DNA from: Bacteroidaceae bacterium
Lineage (GTDB): Bacteria > Bacteroidota > Bacteroidia > Bacteroidales > Bacteroidaceae
Direction of reading: 5' to 3'
DNA length: 17,245 bases
Assembly (NCBI GenBank): GCA_900765575.1
Contig: CAAFRW010000102.1
Location: 1-17,245, forward strand
Position 1 is the stretch's first letter. Each line of letters begins with the position of its first letter. Below, in pieces: positions 7,444-15,351 of this stretch. A program made the translations under genes and the position numbers. Under the pieces are notes generated by a model. That model did no database searches and was not told the DNA's origin. It saw nothing but the letters and a program-made list of their open reading frames with translations.

Positions 7444-8835
7444 TTATTCCCAACAAATTTTTACTACATCGTCGATAAAGCCACGGCGGGAATCATCCAG
7501 AGAAATATGAATTTCCTTATTTTTGTAGGTAAAAGGTACGTCTTTGCCATCGTGAAGCAAGCTGATTTGTTTCGGTTTGGCATTCCATTTAAGCACCACT
7601 TCTCCCTTCATCTCTTTCAGCAGATGGGCGTATACATACTTTCCGTTACGGGTGAGGGGCACATTGCACAGGTCGTTCCAATTGGGAAAGTCGGTGGTAC
7701 CGATAACCGATTCCCGGTTCTTCGACATCCATTCGCCAATCTTGATGCATTCGTTGTAGAAGCCGGGGCGCATCTTGCCGTCGGGTTGCGGACCGATATC
7801 GGGCAGGTAGTTGCCACCGTAAGAACGGGCGTAGACCAAAGCGGCTATCACCTTGTCCAAATCGCGGAAGGCCGCTCCGGGTGTGTATCCCCAGTGTCCG
7901 CTCCACGTTTCGTTGAACTCCCACCACTCGCCCGGAGTGTAAGGGCGTCCTTCGGTCATGCGTTTGCGCCAGGCAATCTCTTCCGTATGGAAATCGCCGA
8001 ATGTTTTCCCCTCTTCGTTTGTTTCCCAACGGGGATTGATGATGATACCCGGCTGGATGGCACGCAACCAGGCATGCAGTTTCTCGTGGTAGGTGTTGAC
8101 TCCGGGCCAACCGATGCCGTCGAACCAGATTTCGTCAATCTTTCCGTAACGTGTGAGCAATTCGCTAAGCTGTCCGATGGTATATTCGAAAAATGTATCA
8201 AACTTCTGCTGGTTTTCTCCCTCCGGATAACGGTTTCCTTTGATGCCTTGTGCATAGTCGTAATCCTTGAAAGGCATGGGATAATCAGGATGACTCCAGT
8301 CGCGGGGAGAGAAGTAGAGGCCGATGCGGAGGCCGTATTGGCGGCATGCGTCGATAAGAGGTCGCAACAAATCGCGCCCGCCCATATAGTTTTTGGTATT
8401 GTACTGACCGTATTCGGTAGGCCATAAGCAGTATCCATCGTGATGCTTGGCGGTGATAACGATGTATTGGAAACCAGCGTTTTTAGCTGCCAACACCCAT
8501 TTCTCGGCATCATAACTGCTGGGGTCGAACTCTTCCGCTAGTTTGTAATATTTGTTTGGAGATACCGGATTGGCATTTTGCAGCCACGGTACGTTTTTCA
8601 GCATCGACCACGAAGGGTCTGTTCCCGAAATGGAGTGGATTCCCCAGTGGATAAACAATCCGAAACTGGCTTGTGGAAACCATTGGGCATCGGGGTGGGC
8701 AGTGCGTTCGAAGGGAATGCCTTCGATGGTGCACATCAGATTGAAAGCTTCTTTCTCCGTATAGCCTGACGGACTTTGTGCAGGGGCTTGTGCAATGAGT
8801 CCGGCAAATGCCAGGAGGGTAATTGTCTTTTTCAT
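7444..8835 (-). CDS. Secreted GH29 alpha-L-fucosidase
   Basis: A 463-aa glycoside hydrolase family 29 enzyme that removes alpha-linked L-fucose from glycans by a retaining mechanism. The start at 8835 gives a clean signal peptide (MKKTITLLAFAGLIAQAPAQ, cleavage near 17-20); an in-frame ATG at 8862 adds nine residues with no hydrophobic part. GH29 marks are FGLFIHWG at 58-65, ITAKHHDGYCLW at 127-138, GLRIGLYFSPRDW at 168-180, DEIWFDG at 234-240 with the expected nucleophile Asp239, GDFHTEE at 280-286, and NYLPDIGPQPDG at 342-353. The acid/base residue cannot be named safely, so the A or B subfamily is open. There is no lipobox, so it is likely periplasmic. It is the last gene of a run with a heparinase-like protein and a calcium-loop protein. 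Confidence 0.95.
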   Translation of the reverse strand: MKKTITLLAFAGLIAQAPAQSPSGYTEKEAFNLMCTIEGIPFERTAHPDAQWFPQASFGLFIHWGIHSISGTDPSWSMLKNVPWLQNANPVSPNKYYKLAEEFDPSSYDAEKWVLAAKNAGFQYIVITAKHHDGYCLWPTEYGQYNTKNYMGGRDLLRPLIDACRQYGLRIGLYFSPRDWSHPDYPMPFKDYDYAQGIKGNRYPEGENQQKFDTFFEYTIGQLSELLTRYGKIDEIWFDGIGWPGVNTYHEKLHAWLRAIQPGIIINPRWETNEEGKTFGDFHTEEIAWRKRMTEGRPYTPGEWWEFNETWSGHWGYTPGAAFRDLDKVIAALVYARSYGGNYLPDIGPQPDGKMRPGFYNECIKIGEWMSKNRESVIGTTDFPNWNDLCNVPLTRNGKYVYAHLLKEMKGEVVLKWNAKPKQISLLHDGKDVPFTYKNKEIHISLDDSRRGFIDDVVKICWE

Positions 8836-8948
8836 ATTCAACGTATATTTTGGTTTATTCATTAGCTTGTATGTTCATTTATTGTTAACTTGTTCTGTGT
8901 CATTCTTTTGTTTTCTGTCTTGCTTAAATGTTGCCGCACGCTCTTGGT

Positions 8949-9081
8949 GAAGCTTGCCTACGCTTCGGGGTTATGCCACGCTATTGGTGTGGTTGTGACA
9001 GAGGCTTCTGTCACACTTGTGCCAACGGCTTGGCATGGTTGTGACAACCACTTCTGTCACACTTGTGCCAACAGCGTGGCA
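8949..9081. repeat. Tandem palindromic repeat between the lyase and fucosidase genes
   Basis: Two 46-bp units lie head to tail at 8990-9035 and 9036-9081. They share TGGTTGTGACA (8990-9000, 9036-9046) and an identical 22-bp stretch (9005-9026, 9051-9072). Each unit contains an inverted pair GTGACA/TGTCAC that can form a hairpin, stronger in the first unit. The pair is enclosed by an outer inverted repeat, 8974-8987 (TGCCACGCTATTGG) against 9068-9081, with one mismatch. Just upstream GAAGC (8949-8953) and GCTTC (8962-8966) form another small hairpin. The block ends 12 bp from the stop codon of the heparinase-like gene, in the message between two genes of the same direction. Confidence 0.85.
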
Positions 9082-9092
9082 CAGACTCGTTT

Positions 9093-11501
9093 TTAGTAAC
9101 CGGTCTTGAAACGGATACGTGTCTCTATCTTTCCGGCTTTCGCTTTCTTAGTGAAGATGATTCGGTGAATGGTTTCACCGTTCCACCATCTCGATGGCTC
9201 AATCCGGCAAGAAGTGCCGTGCGGAATACGAATCTCGGCGGTTCCCTTTTTCCCTTTTATCGTAAGGATATCTCCTTTTCGCTGCACCGGAAGCATGGTT
9301 TGCCAGTAAAATTCAACCCCTTTTCCTTTAACCAGTTCGTACTCATCGGTAATGAGCAGCTCTTCGGGAGTGGGGGAGCTCCAGTTGCGGATGTTTCGGG
9401 CATAATACGCGTTCCATCCCGGAGTGACGTCAATCCGTGCTTCAAACTGTTTTTCATCTCCGCTACCTGTAGGCTTCACGTCCACGGGGATAGGGTTGAC
9501 CGGTCCCGGACGTTCTCCTTCCACTATCGGAATCAGCATGTTGTGCCATTGGCATTGCTTGGCGGCAAAGGTCATCGCGTCGCCGTAAGGCGCTCTGCCA
9601 TAGTCTCCTGCAAACACTTCTCCTGCAAACTCAATAATGAAACTTCCTTTATCTTCGTGTGTATGTCCGGCCTTGGCTTTATTGCCTTGTATAAAAACCT
9701 TCAGCCACTGGTCGTTTATTTTGCGGGTGGAGGCCATGATGCCCATATCGGGCAACGAAACAAAAGGCTTCACCTCGGGACTGTCACCTTGTTTGCGGGA
9801 TGGGATGACCAATGCCAAAAGTCCCGGCGACTGTTCAACGGCATCCTTTTTATCCTTCCCTTTCCGGCGTGCGACGGCTTTTTGATAGATGTCATTCCAA
9901 CGACTGTTGTCGGACATGTTGGAGAGGAATGACAAGGCGTCTAACCGGTCTATCTGCCCCTCTGTGTCGCAAATAGGAATGACATCGTTTTCCGGCACGG
10001 TGGAGTATAAGGCTTCGGCAAAAGCTTCCGTGTTCAGGATATTGCTTGGTATCACTTCAGGCAAAGATTTGCCTGTGGCCATGGCGTAATAGTAAAGAGC
10101 CAATCCGGCTTCGGCAATGGTATACGTCATGTACCCGGGGCCTTCCACATCGCCTCCGTCGGGAAGGAAGATGGTTTGTAACGAGTTCACCAAATCCTGA
10201 TAAGCCAGCTCTAAATAAGGCTTTACCCGAGGCATGGTCTTTTCGAGAATGGCATAGGACAGGATGCGCCCGTGCGAGAACACAGACATCTGATTCATAC
10301 GGTGGATGTATTCCGCACTCCACGTGATGTAATTGATGTGTCCAATGCCATCGGTAGCCAAACGTTTCAGTATGAAGTTCTTTCCTGCTTTCGTGAACAT
10401 CTCTCCGGCCAAATCGAGTGTGATGGCCAATTCGTGTGCGGCCCAACTTTCGCGGAAGGCGGCATGCACCCAGTTGCTTCCCGGGAAGTGTCCCATAAAC
10501 CCTTCGTCCCAATGAGGCGTAACGGCCAGTGTCATGGCATAGCGGGCTGCCATGCGGAGCATCTCTTTATTCTTGGTAAGCACTCCGGCAATAGCGAGTT
10601 CCGAAGGTTTCAGGTCGGGCATGTTCAGGTCTCTGTCGCGTCCGAAACGGATGCTGTTGCCCGGATACTCTTTAATCAAATCTTCCGGGTCGGATTGCAT
10701 CAGTTGCTTGGCGGCTTCTATGTAAGCGGAGGTTCCGTCCGCCTGTACCATTGCTTCGTGGCGTGCACGGATTTCTTCCAGTTGTTCCTTACCGAATACA
10801 ATGCCATAAGTGGGTATGAATTCCGGTTCATAGTTCTGTGGTTGTATATGTTGTTCCCACTCTTTGCCAAAAGGAAGCAGACTTTGTGTGTATTCGGCCA
10901 ACTTCTTTTCGTTTTGCAGAATCACCCAAAGAATGGCTCCGGCTTGCACCCCTTTCTCTTTGGAGTGAACGGACAGGGTCAGGTGAGTCAGCTTCTGTGC
11001 TCCGTTTAATGGAAGAATGTATTCACGGTGCTGATTCGGTAGCTTTTCATAAGTCTGTTCCAGCACTCCCTTTTCGGTTTGAGCAGAAACCACGAGTCGG
11101 GCATTATCCGGAAGGGCTGCTCCTACAATTAAGTGGTCGTATCCGCCGATGGGCACATTAAACGCTCTTTCCATACAAAACGCAGCTCCTGTTACCGGTG
11201 GCCGTAACCATTGGAACATGGCTCCATGAAACATTCTGTATTCTTTTTGCATGGTCAATCCTATGGCGCTTCCGTCGTGGATGTGCCAGCTTTCCGGTTT
11301 GTATAGGCTTTCTTCCAGAAACGTGACTAGAACCGCTTCTCCCGGGTTAATGGGTACCGGCTGTATATCTGTGGTCACTTGCTGGGGCGAAACATTCGAA
11401 CTCTGCTTTCCGACTGTTGTCTCCATAGGGATGCTTCGGGCCGAAAGGCTTGTGGAGAGTCCTATTCCGCATACAAGTAGAAGTGCATATCCTTTCTTCA
11501 T
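9093..11501 (-). CDS. Heparinase II/III-like protein, putative polysaccharide lyase
   Basis: An 802-aa exported protein. The start at 11501 gives a signal peptide (MKKGYALLLVCGIGLSTSLSA); an in-frame ATG at 11543 would add 14 charged residues. Residues about 45-200 look like a beta-rich N-terminal module, about 230-560 a helical toroid, and 570-800 the heparinase II/III beta domain. Candidate active-site parts are NQMSVFSHGR at 403-412, EGPGYMTY at 453-460 (Tyr457 or Tyr460), GHTHEDKGSF at 612-621 (His613, His615) and QWHNML at 651-656. Members of this superfamily cleave uronic-acid polysaccharides by beta-elimination using Tyr and His. The PL family and substrate cannot be told from motifs. 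It lies between the calcium-loop protein (113 bp upstream) and the GH29 fucosidase, and may work with both. Confidence 0.85.
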   Translation of the reverse strand: MKKGYALLLVCGIGLSTSLSARSIPMETTVGKQSSNVSPQQVTTDIQPVPINPGEAVLVTFLEESLYKPESWHIHDGSAIGLTMQKEYRMFHGAMFQWLRPPVTGAAFCMERAFNVPIGGYDHLIVGAALPDNARLVVSAQTEKGVLEQTYEKLPNQHREYILPLNGAQKLTHLTLSVHSKEKGVQAGAILWVILQNEKKLAEYTQSLLPFGKEWEQHIQPQNYEPEFIPTYGIVFGKEQLEEIRARHEAMVQADGTSAYIEAAKQLMQSDPEDLIKEYPGNSIRFGRDRDLNMPDLKPSELAIAGVLTKNKEMLRMAARYAMTLAVTPHWDEGFMGHFPGSNWVHAAFRESWAAHELAITLDLAGEMFTKAGKNFILKRLATDGIGHINYITWSAEYIHRMNQMSVFSHGRILSYAILEKTMPRVKPYLELAYQDLVNSLQTIFLPDGGDVEGPGYMTYTIAEAGLALYYYAMATGKSLPEVIPSNILNTEAFAEALYSTVPENDVIPICDTEGQIDRLDALSFLSNMSDNSRWNDIYQKAVARRKGKDKKDAVEQSPGLLALVIPSRKQGDSPEVKPFVSLPDMGIMASTRKINDQWLKVFIQGNKAKAGHTHEDKGSFIIEFAGEVFAGDYGRAPYGDAMTFAAKQCQWHNMLIPIVEGERPGPVNPIPVDVKPTGSGDEKQFEARIDVTPGWNAYYARNIRNWSSPTPEELLITDEYELVKGKGVEFYWQTMLPVQRKGDILTIKGKKGTAEIRIPHGTSCRIEPSRWWNGETIHRIIFTKKAKAGKIETRIRFKTGY

Positions 11502-11614
11502 TTCTCTTTCTTGTTTTTTCCTTTTTATTTGAACCGACTCCATTTGTAATGGAACAGCGTTCTATTTGGTCTTTCTCTTATTTATACTCTACTTTACTGG
11601 CAATGGAATCTTAT

Positions 11615-13441
11615 TTAGTTCCTTTTTTGTTTTATACTTGATTTCACTTGAGATGAAATAGTGTCTTCTTTTGTTTTAAACCGACTCCAATCGCGACTAT
11701 AATAGGCTTGATGGAGCGTCCTCAGTTTCTCTTCGGGTGCGTGCTGACTGAGTAAAGCATATTCAATGTCTTTATACAGATAGAAGGCCAGCCAATAGCC
11801 GTAATGATAACGTTCTCTATCCGAACGGGGATGCATCATCAAGGCGTACCATGAAGTTCCGATGGCGTATTCCCCGGCCACTTCGAGTACTGTTTGGGCA
11901 TGTGTCCACATGTCGTTCGACACTTGCTTTTGTAACCGGCAGAAGTCATCGTATGACAAGTCGGCTGTATGAATCAGTTCGCACGTATCGTCTAATCCTA
12001 GTTCATGCAATGATATCTTGGTCTCAAAAACCGTATCACCGTCCAAGTCATATTCTATCTGGTCCAGAAAACCATTGCCGTCCGTATCGGTATAGCGTAC
12101 GGTTGCGAAGCTCTCCGGTTCTTTCCGGATGCGTTCCGGCCCATATCCGTCGTATAGAAGTCCCATTCCCTGGTAAAACTGGCTGAACTGGTCGATGCGC
12201 CAAATACCGTTTTCTGCTCCATAGAGATGTATGCGTCCGTCGAAGCGTCCTACATAAAGTTGTCCCTTCCCCGAATTATCCCGGTCCCATTCGCCCCGGT
12301 CGCCTGCCGGGTCGGATTGGGCATTGTTGTCCACTCCGCCTTTCCAAGGACCCACTTTGAATGGGTTAAGAGGATGATACATTTCTACCCGTTCCCAGCG
12401 ATTGCAATCATCGTCTTCATCATAGGTAAACCAAGTCTCGTTCCATTCACCCCGGTGGAAGATTAAATCCCATGCAGTCTGATGGTCGGGGTAACGTAAT
12501 TCGGTAAGTTGTCGCCAGCGTGGGTTCATAAATAAAGAGTCCGCTTCCGGCAATCCGCGCATATTTTTATTGGTATGACGTTGGTCGGTATAATCAAACC
12601 CGGGGCCTTTGAAATGCAGGGTCATATCCAAATCAAATTCATTTCCGGGACTATTGTCGTTGTCCATATCCCAAGAGATGGATACCCAGTCGATGCGTCC
12701 TTTCAGGTTGACATTACGTTGGTCTCCAACCACTTCATGTTCGGGAGTATCCAGTAATCGGATGGCTACTTCGGTCAGTCCGTCATGGTCAGGGTCGTAA
12801 AACAGGAAAGGAGTTTCCCAATTCAATCTCAGGTCATTGATTTTCTCCGGACTTTCATGAATCTTTAAGAAGGCAGCTTGTCCGTGGTAGTCTGTGAAGA
12901 AATTGGACCTTCCGCTATGCAGCCAGTTGCGAAGCTGAAATGTAGCCCAGTCGATACATCCCATTACATTATCCCCGTCGGTGTCAATCATCCACATATA
13001 ATGCCCGCGGCTCTTCATCTTTTCGTCTTCCTTACAATTCTCTACAATCACCATCATGGCAGGATTTCCATCTTCATCTGCTGCAATCCAGTCCACAATA
13101 AGGTCTCCATACCCGCCGTAGATGCCGTCCCGGTTCACATCAATCATCAAACATCCGTTTTTTGTGCTGCCCTCCAGGTCTCCATAGCGCATACTTCCAT
13201 CATCATCAATCCATTGCACAGGTATTCCGGAAGCCGTAACGGTTTGCAGTACGTCCGGTTTCCCGTCACCGTTTAAGTCGATATATCGGGGCTGATGTCC
13301 TATCGGTGCCGGAGGCAACCGAAAAGGAAATAGCTGGGTGCGGGTGTTCCAATAGATGGAGTCCCGTGTTTCGGCTACTGCTTTTGTCGAGGCTATCAAC
13401 AATAAAAGGATAACAAGATAAGAAAGCGTGTCTCTTTTCAT
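11615..13441 (-). CDS. Exported protein of unknown function with many Asp-rich calcium-type loops
   Basis: I do not recognise a named family. The start at 13441 gives a 608-aa product with a signal peptide (hydrophobic 7-18, cleavage near AVA-ET at 23-24); an in-frame start at 13525 adds 28 residues and hides it. At least eight Asp-rich loops of the EF-hand/dockerin/VCBS type are spread through it: DLNGDGKPD at 55-63, DVNRDG at 101, DTDGD at 153, DPDHDG at 216, DMDNDN at 258, DEDDD at 341, DTDGNGFLD at 452-460 and DLDGD at 465. The protein is Trp- and Tyr-rich and mostly beta-like until about 480; residues 490-590 look helical. The loops predict calcium binding. It heads the run with the heparinase-like protein and GH29, so a role in glycan binding or cleavage is likely but not shown. 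Confidence 0.8.
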   Translation of the reverse strand: MKRDTLSYLVILLLLIASTKAVAETRDSIYWNTRTQLFPFRLPPAPIGHQPRYIDLNGDGKPDVLQTVTASGIPVQWIDDDGSMRYGDLEGSTKNGCLMIDVNRDGIYGGYGDLIVDWIAADEDGNPAMMVIVENCKEDEKMKSRGHYMWMIDTDGDNVMGCIDWATFQLRNWLHSGRSNFFTDYHGQAAFLKIHESPEKINDLRLNWETPFLFYDPDHDGLTEVAIRLLDTPEHEVVGDQRNVNLKGRIDWVSISWDMDNDNSPGNEFDLDMTLHFKGPGFDYTDQRHTNKNMRGLPEADSLFMNPRWRQLTELRYPDHQTAWDLIFHRGEWNETWFTYDEDDDCNRWERVEMYHPLNPFKVGPWKGGVDNNAQSDPAGDRGEWDRDNSGKGQLYVGRFDGRIHLYGAENGIWRIDQFSQFYQGMGLLYDGYGPERIRKEPESFATVRYTDTDGNGFLDQIEYDLDGDTVFETKISLHELGLDDTCELIHTADLSYDDFCRLQKQVSNDMWTHAQTVLEVAGEYAIGTSWYALMMHPRSDRERYHYGYWLAFYLYKDIEYALLSQHAPEEKLRTLHQAYYSRDWSRFKTKEDTISSQVKSSIKQKRN

Positions 13442-13474
13442 GTGTTTTTCATTACATAAAGATTCGGATATAAA

Positions 13475-13486
13475 CAATACGTATTG
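13475..13486. repeat. 12-bp perfect palindrome CAATACGTATTG
   Basis: It lies 33 bp upstream of the ATG of the calcium-loop protein gene, in the divergent region with mazG. No TAnnTTTG box is seen on the minus strand here, so the promoter of this operon is not located. The palindrome may be an operator or a chance match. Confidence 0.3.
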
Positions 13487-13648
13487 CAATGAACATATAC
13501 TCAATCCCTCTTTATAAAATAACATAATTTTCGAATTATTCCCTATAGAATGAAGTAAGGTAAAAGCTTACATTTTAATCGAAGATTCATGTTCTGTTCC
13601 TTCTCAAGAGTTATCTTTGGGCTTTTTTATTTGCGAGAGTTGAATTAA

Positions 13649-13664
13649 AGCACTTTAAAGTGCT
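13649..13664. promoter_or_regulatory. 16-bp perfect palindrome at the mazG promoter
   Basis: AGCACTTTAAAGTGCT is a perfect 16-bp palindrome ending 20 bp before the -7 box of mazG, so it covers the position of the -33 element. This is a typical operator position. It could also be a small hairpin, but no gene on the plus strand ends just before it. Confidence 0.45.
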
Positions 13665-13684
13665 GGGGTTATTGCTTTTTTTCC

Positions 13685-13692
13685 TATTTTTG
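13685..13692 (+). promoter_or_regulatory. -7 box of mazG
   Basis: TATTTTTG is an exact TAnnTTTG match 27 bp before the mazG ATG. The -33 position falls on the end of the 13649-13664 palindrome and is not TTTG. A second match, TATCTTTG at 13612-13619, could be another start site. Confidence 0.5.
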
Positions 13693-13719
13693 TGAACTTT
13701 CTTACATAGAATAAAGAAT

Positions 13720-14505
13720 ATGCATACCAGAGAAGAAAAGATAGAGGCTTTTGGCCGTTTCCTTGACATATTGGATGAATTAAGAGTAAAGTGCCCTTGG
13801 GATAAGAAACAGACAAATGAGAGTTTGCGTCCGAATACCATAGAAGAAGTGTACGAACTGTGCGACGCATTGATGAAAGGGGATAAGAAGAACATTTGCA
13901 AGGAATTAGGAGATGTGTTGTTGCACGTAGCCTTTTATGCAAAGATAGCTTCCGAAACCGGTGACTTTGATATCAAGGATGTGTGCGATAGCTTGAGCGA
14001 TAAACTTATCTACCGTCATCCGCATGTGTTTGGCGAGGTAAAGGCCGATACGGCGGAGAAAGTAACAGAAAATTGGGAGCAGTTGAAGCTGAAGGAGAAA
14101 GATGGGAATAAATCGGTATTAAGTGGAGTCCCCGATGCGTTGCCTTCTATGATAAAGGCCTATCGTATTCAGGATAAGGCACGTAATGTAGGTTTCGACT
14201 GGGAACAGCGCGAGCAGGTTTGGGACAAAGTGAAAGAAGAAATCGGAGAGTTTCAGGCCGAAATAGACGATATGGACAAAGAAAAGGCGGAAGCTGAGTT
14301 TGGAGATTTGTTCTTTAGTCTGATAAATACGGCCCGGCTCTATCATATAAATCCGGATAATGCGTTGGAGCGTACCAACCAGAAGTTTATCCGTCGTTTC
14401 AACTATTTGGAGGAACATACCTTGAAAGAAGGAAAAGATTTGCAGAAGATGTCTCTCGAAGAGATGGATGCTCTATGGAATGAAGCCAAGAAAAAAGGAC
14501 TTTGA
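13720..14505 (+). CDS. mazG: Nucleoside triphosphate pyrophosphohydrolase MazG
   Basis: A 261-aa all-alpha NTP pyrophosphohydrolase that splits (d)NTPs to monophosphate and pyrophosphate, generally seen as a cleaner of non-standard nucleotides; in E. coli it also affects ppGpp. It has the usual two MazG domains. The first carries LRVKCPWDKKQT at 21-32, EEVYE at 42-46 and KELGD at 61-65. The second carries EEIGE at 173-177 and EAEFGD at 191-196, giving the acidic metal-binding EExxE...ExxD sets. The length fits the two-domain family. It begins the only plus-strand unit of the window; a lipoprotein gene follows after 23 bp. Confidence 0.96.
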   Translation: MHTREEKIEAFGRFLDILDELRVKCPWDKKQTNESLRPNTIEEVYELCDALMKGDKKNICKELGDVLLHVAFYAKIASETGDFDIKDVCDSLSDKLIYRHPHVFGEVKADTAEKVTENWEQLKLKEKDGNKSVLSGVPDALPSMIKAYRIQDKARNVGFDWEQREQVWDKVKEEIGEFQAEIDDMDKEKAEAEFGDLFFSLINTARLYHINPDNALERTNQKFIRRFNYLEEHTLKEGKDLQKMSLEEMDALWNEAKKKGL

Positions 14506-14528
14506 TTATAAATTAAATATTTAGCAGT

Positions 14529-15140
14529 ATGGGTAATATTATGAATTACTTGGGGATGGGAGCATTGCTTATGTTTGTAGCATGCCAGACGAAACCCAAA
14601 CAAGATGTTGAAATTATAGATGTACATGATACATCGAATGAAGTAACTGTATCCGGTTCTATATTGGATGCAACTATGAATACGCTGACATTGGTTACGG
14701 AGGTAGGGGATACCGTTACGTTCAGTACTTTGGATGCGGAAAAGGAAGGCACTATTTTGATAGGAGACAATGCGGAAGTCACTTTTGAGAATACGGAAGA
14801 AAATCAGAAAGCGACAGCTCCGGTTGTATTTAAGGTGCTCGCTTCGCCTGCTCCCGAGCGTTTAATCGGTTCGTGGGTAGAACCTACTGTTATCGGTGAT
14901 ATTCCTTATCAAGGCGTCAAGCTGGGTGAAAATGGAGTGGCTGCATCTATCAATATGGAAACCTTGACTTATGAGAGCTGGTCCATCGTAAAAGGACAGT
15001 TAGTTCTAAAATCCACCAGCGAAGGTAGTGGACAACCTATTACTTGTGTGGACACCTTTAATATCTCTGTATTGACTCCTGATTCATTGATTTTGGAGAA
15101 TGCGGATTATACTCTTCGTTACGGTAAATTGAAACGCTGA
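14529..15140 (+). CDS. Lipocalin-like lipoprotein of unknown function
   Basis: A 203-aa lipoprotein. The signal is short, with hydrophobic 7-17 and lipobox FVAC (Cys19); a second in-frame ATG at 14541 would give an even shorter signal with the same Cys. Residues 35-80 (SGSILDATMNTLTL, GDTVTFS, GDNAEVTFE) look like a small beta module; residues 110-203 (LIGSWVEP, GVKLGENG, SWSIVKGQLVL, DSLIL, YTLRYGKL) resemble the lipocalin-like barrels frequent in Bacteroidetes lipoproteins. No ligand can be named. It is 23 bp after mazG and shares its terminator, so the two are likely co-transcribed, although no functional link is evident. Confidence 0.8.
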   Translation: MGNIMNYLGMGALLMFVACQTKPKQDVEIIDVHDTSNEVTVSGSILDATMNTLTLVTEVGDTVTFSTLDAEKEGTILIGDNAEVTFENTEENQKATAPVVFKVLASPAPERLIGSWVEPTVIGDIPYQGVKLGENGVAASINMETLTYESWSIVKGQLVLKSTSEGSGQPITCVDTFNISVLTPDSLILENADYTLRYGKLKR

Positions 15141-15207
15141 TAAAAGAGATTCTCTTGCTTATAGAATCAGAGAATCAGAAAGCTGATAGATTAAACCTTT
15201 TTAAAGA

Positions 15208-15268
15208 AAATCCCCTTATTTCACTCCTTCTGTTTAGATATTGAAGAGAGAAATAAGGGGATTTTTTT
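15208..15268 (+). terminator. Intrinsic terminator of the mazG unit
   Basis: AAATCCCCTTATTTC at 15208-15222 and its perfect inverse at 15250-15264 make a 15-bp stem around a 27-base loop, followed by TTTT at 15265-15268, so that with the end of the stem there are seven T in a row. It is 67 bp after the lipoprotein stop codon. The A-run on the other side lets it also work from the minus strand. Confidence 0.9.
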
Positions 15269-15285
15269 ACGTGTGTCAGCTTACA

Positions 15286-15330
15286 GGATATAAAGAAGGC
15301 TGCCTCATCTTTTTATCTTGAGGCAGCCTT
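15286..15330 (-). terminator. Terminator of the sigma-factor operon
   Basis: AAGGCTGCCTCA at 15296-15307 and its perfect inverse at 15319-15330 form a 12-bp stem around an 11-base loop. It starts 21 bp past the stop codon of the small periplasmic protein. The minus-strand tail after the stem is CTTTATATCC, so only a short T-run follows. Confidence 0.75.
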
Positions 15331-15351
15331 ATCATTAAAACAGTTTCTTTG

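Noticed and set aside
8890..9096. 68-aa plus-strand open frame through the repeat block
   Set aside because: Its sequence is the translation of the palindromic repeat, with no coding character.
9063..11009. Long plus-strand open frames of up to 289 aa
   Set aside because: They are antisense to the heparinase-like gene, which has a signal peptide and conserved active-site stretches.
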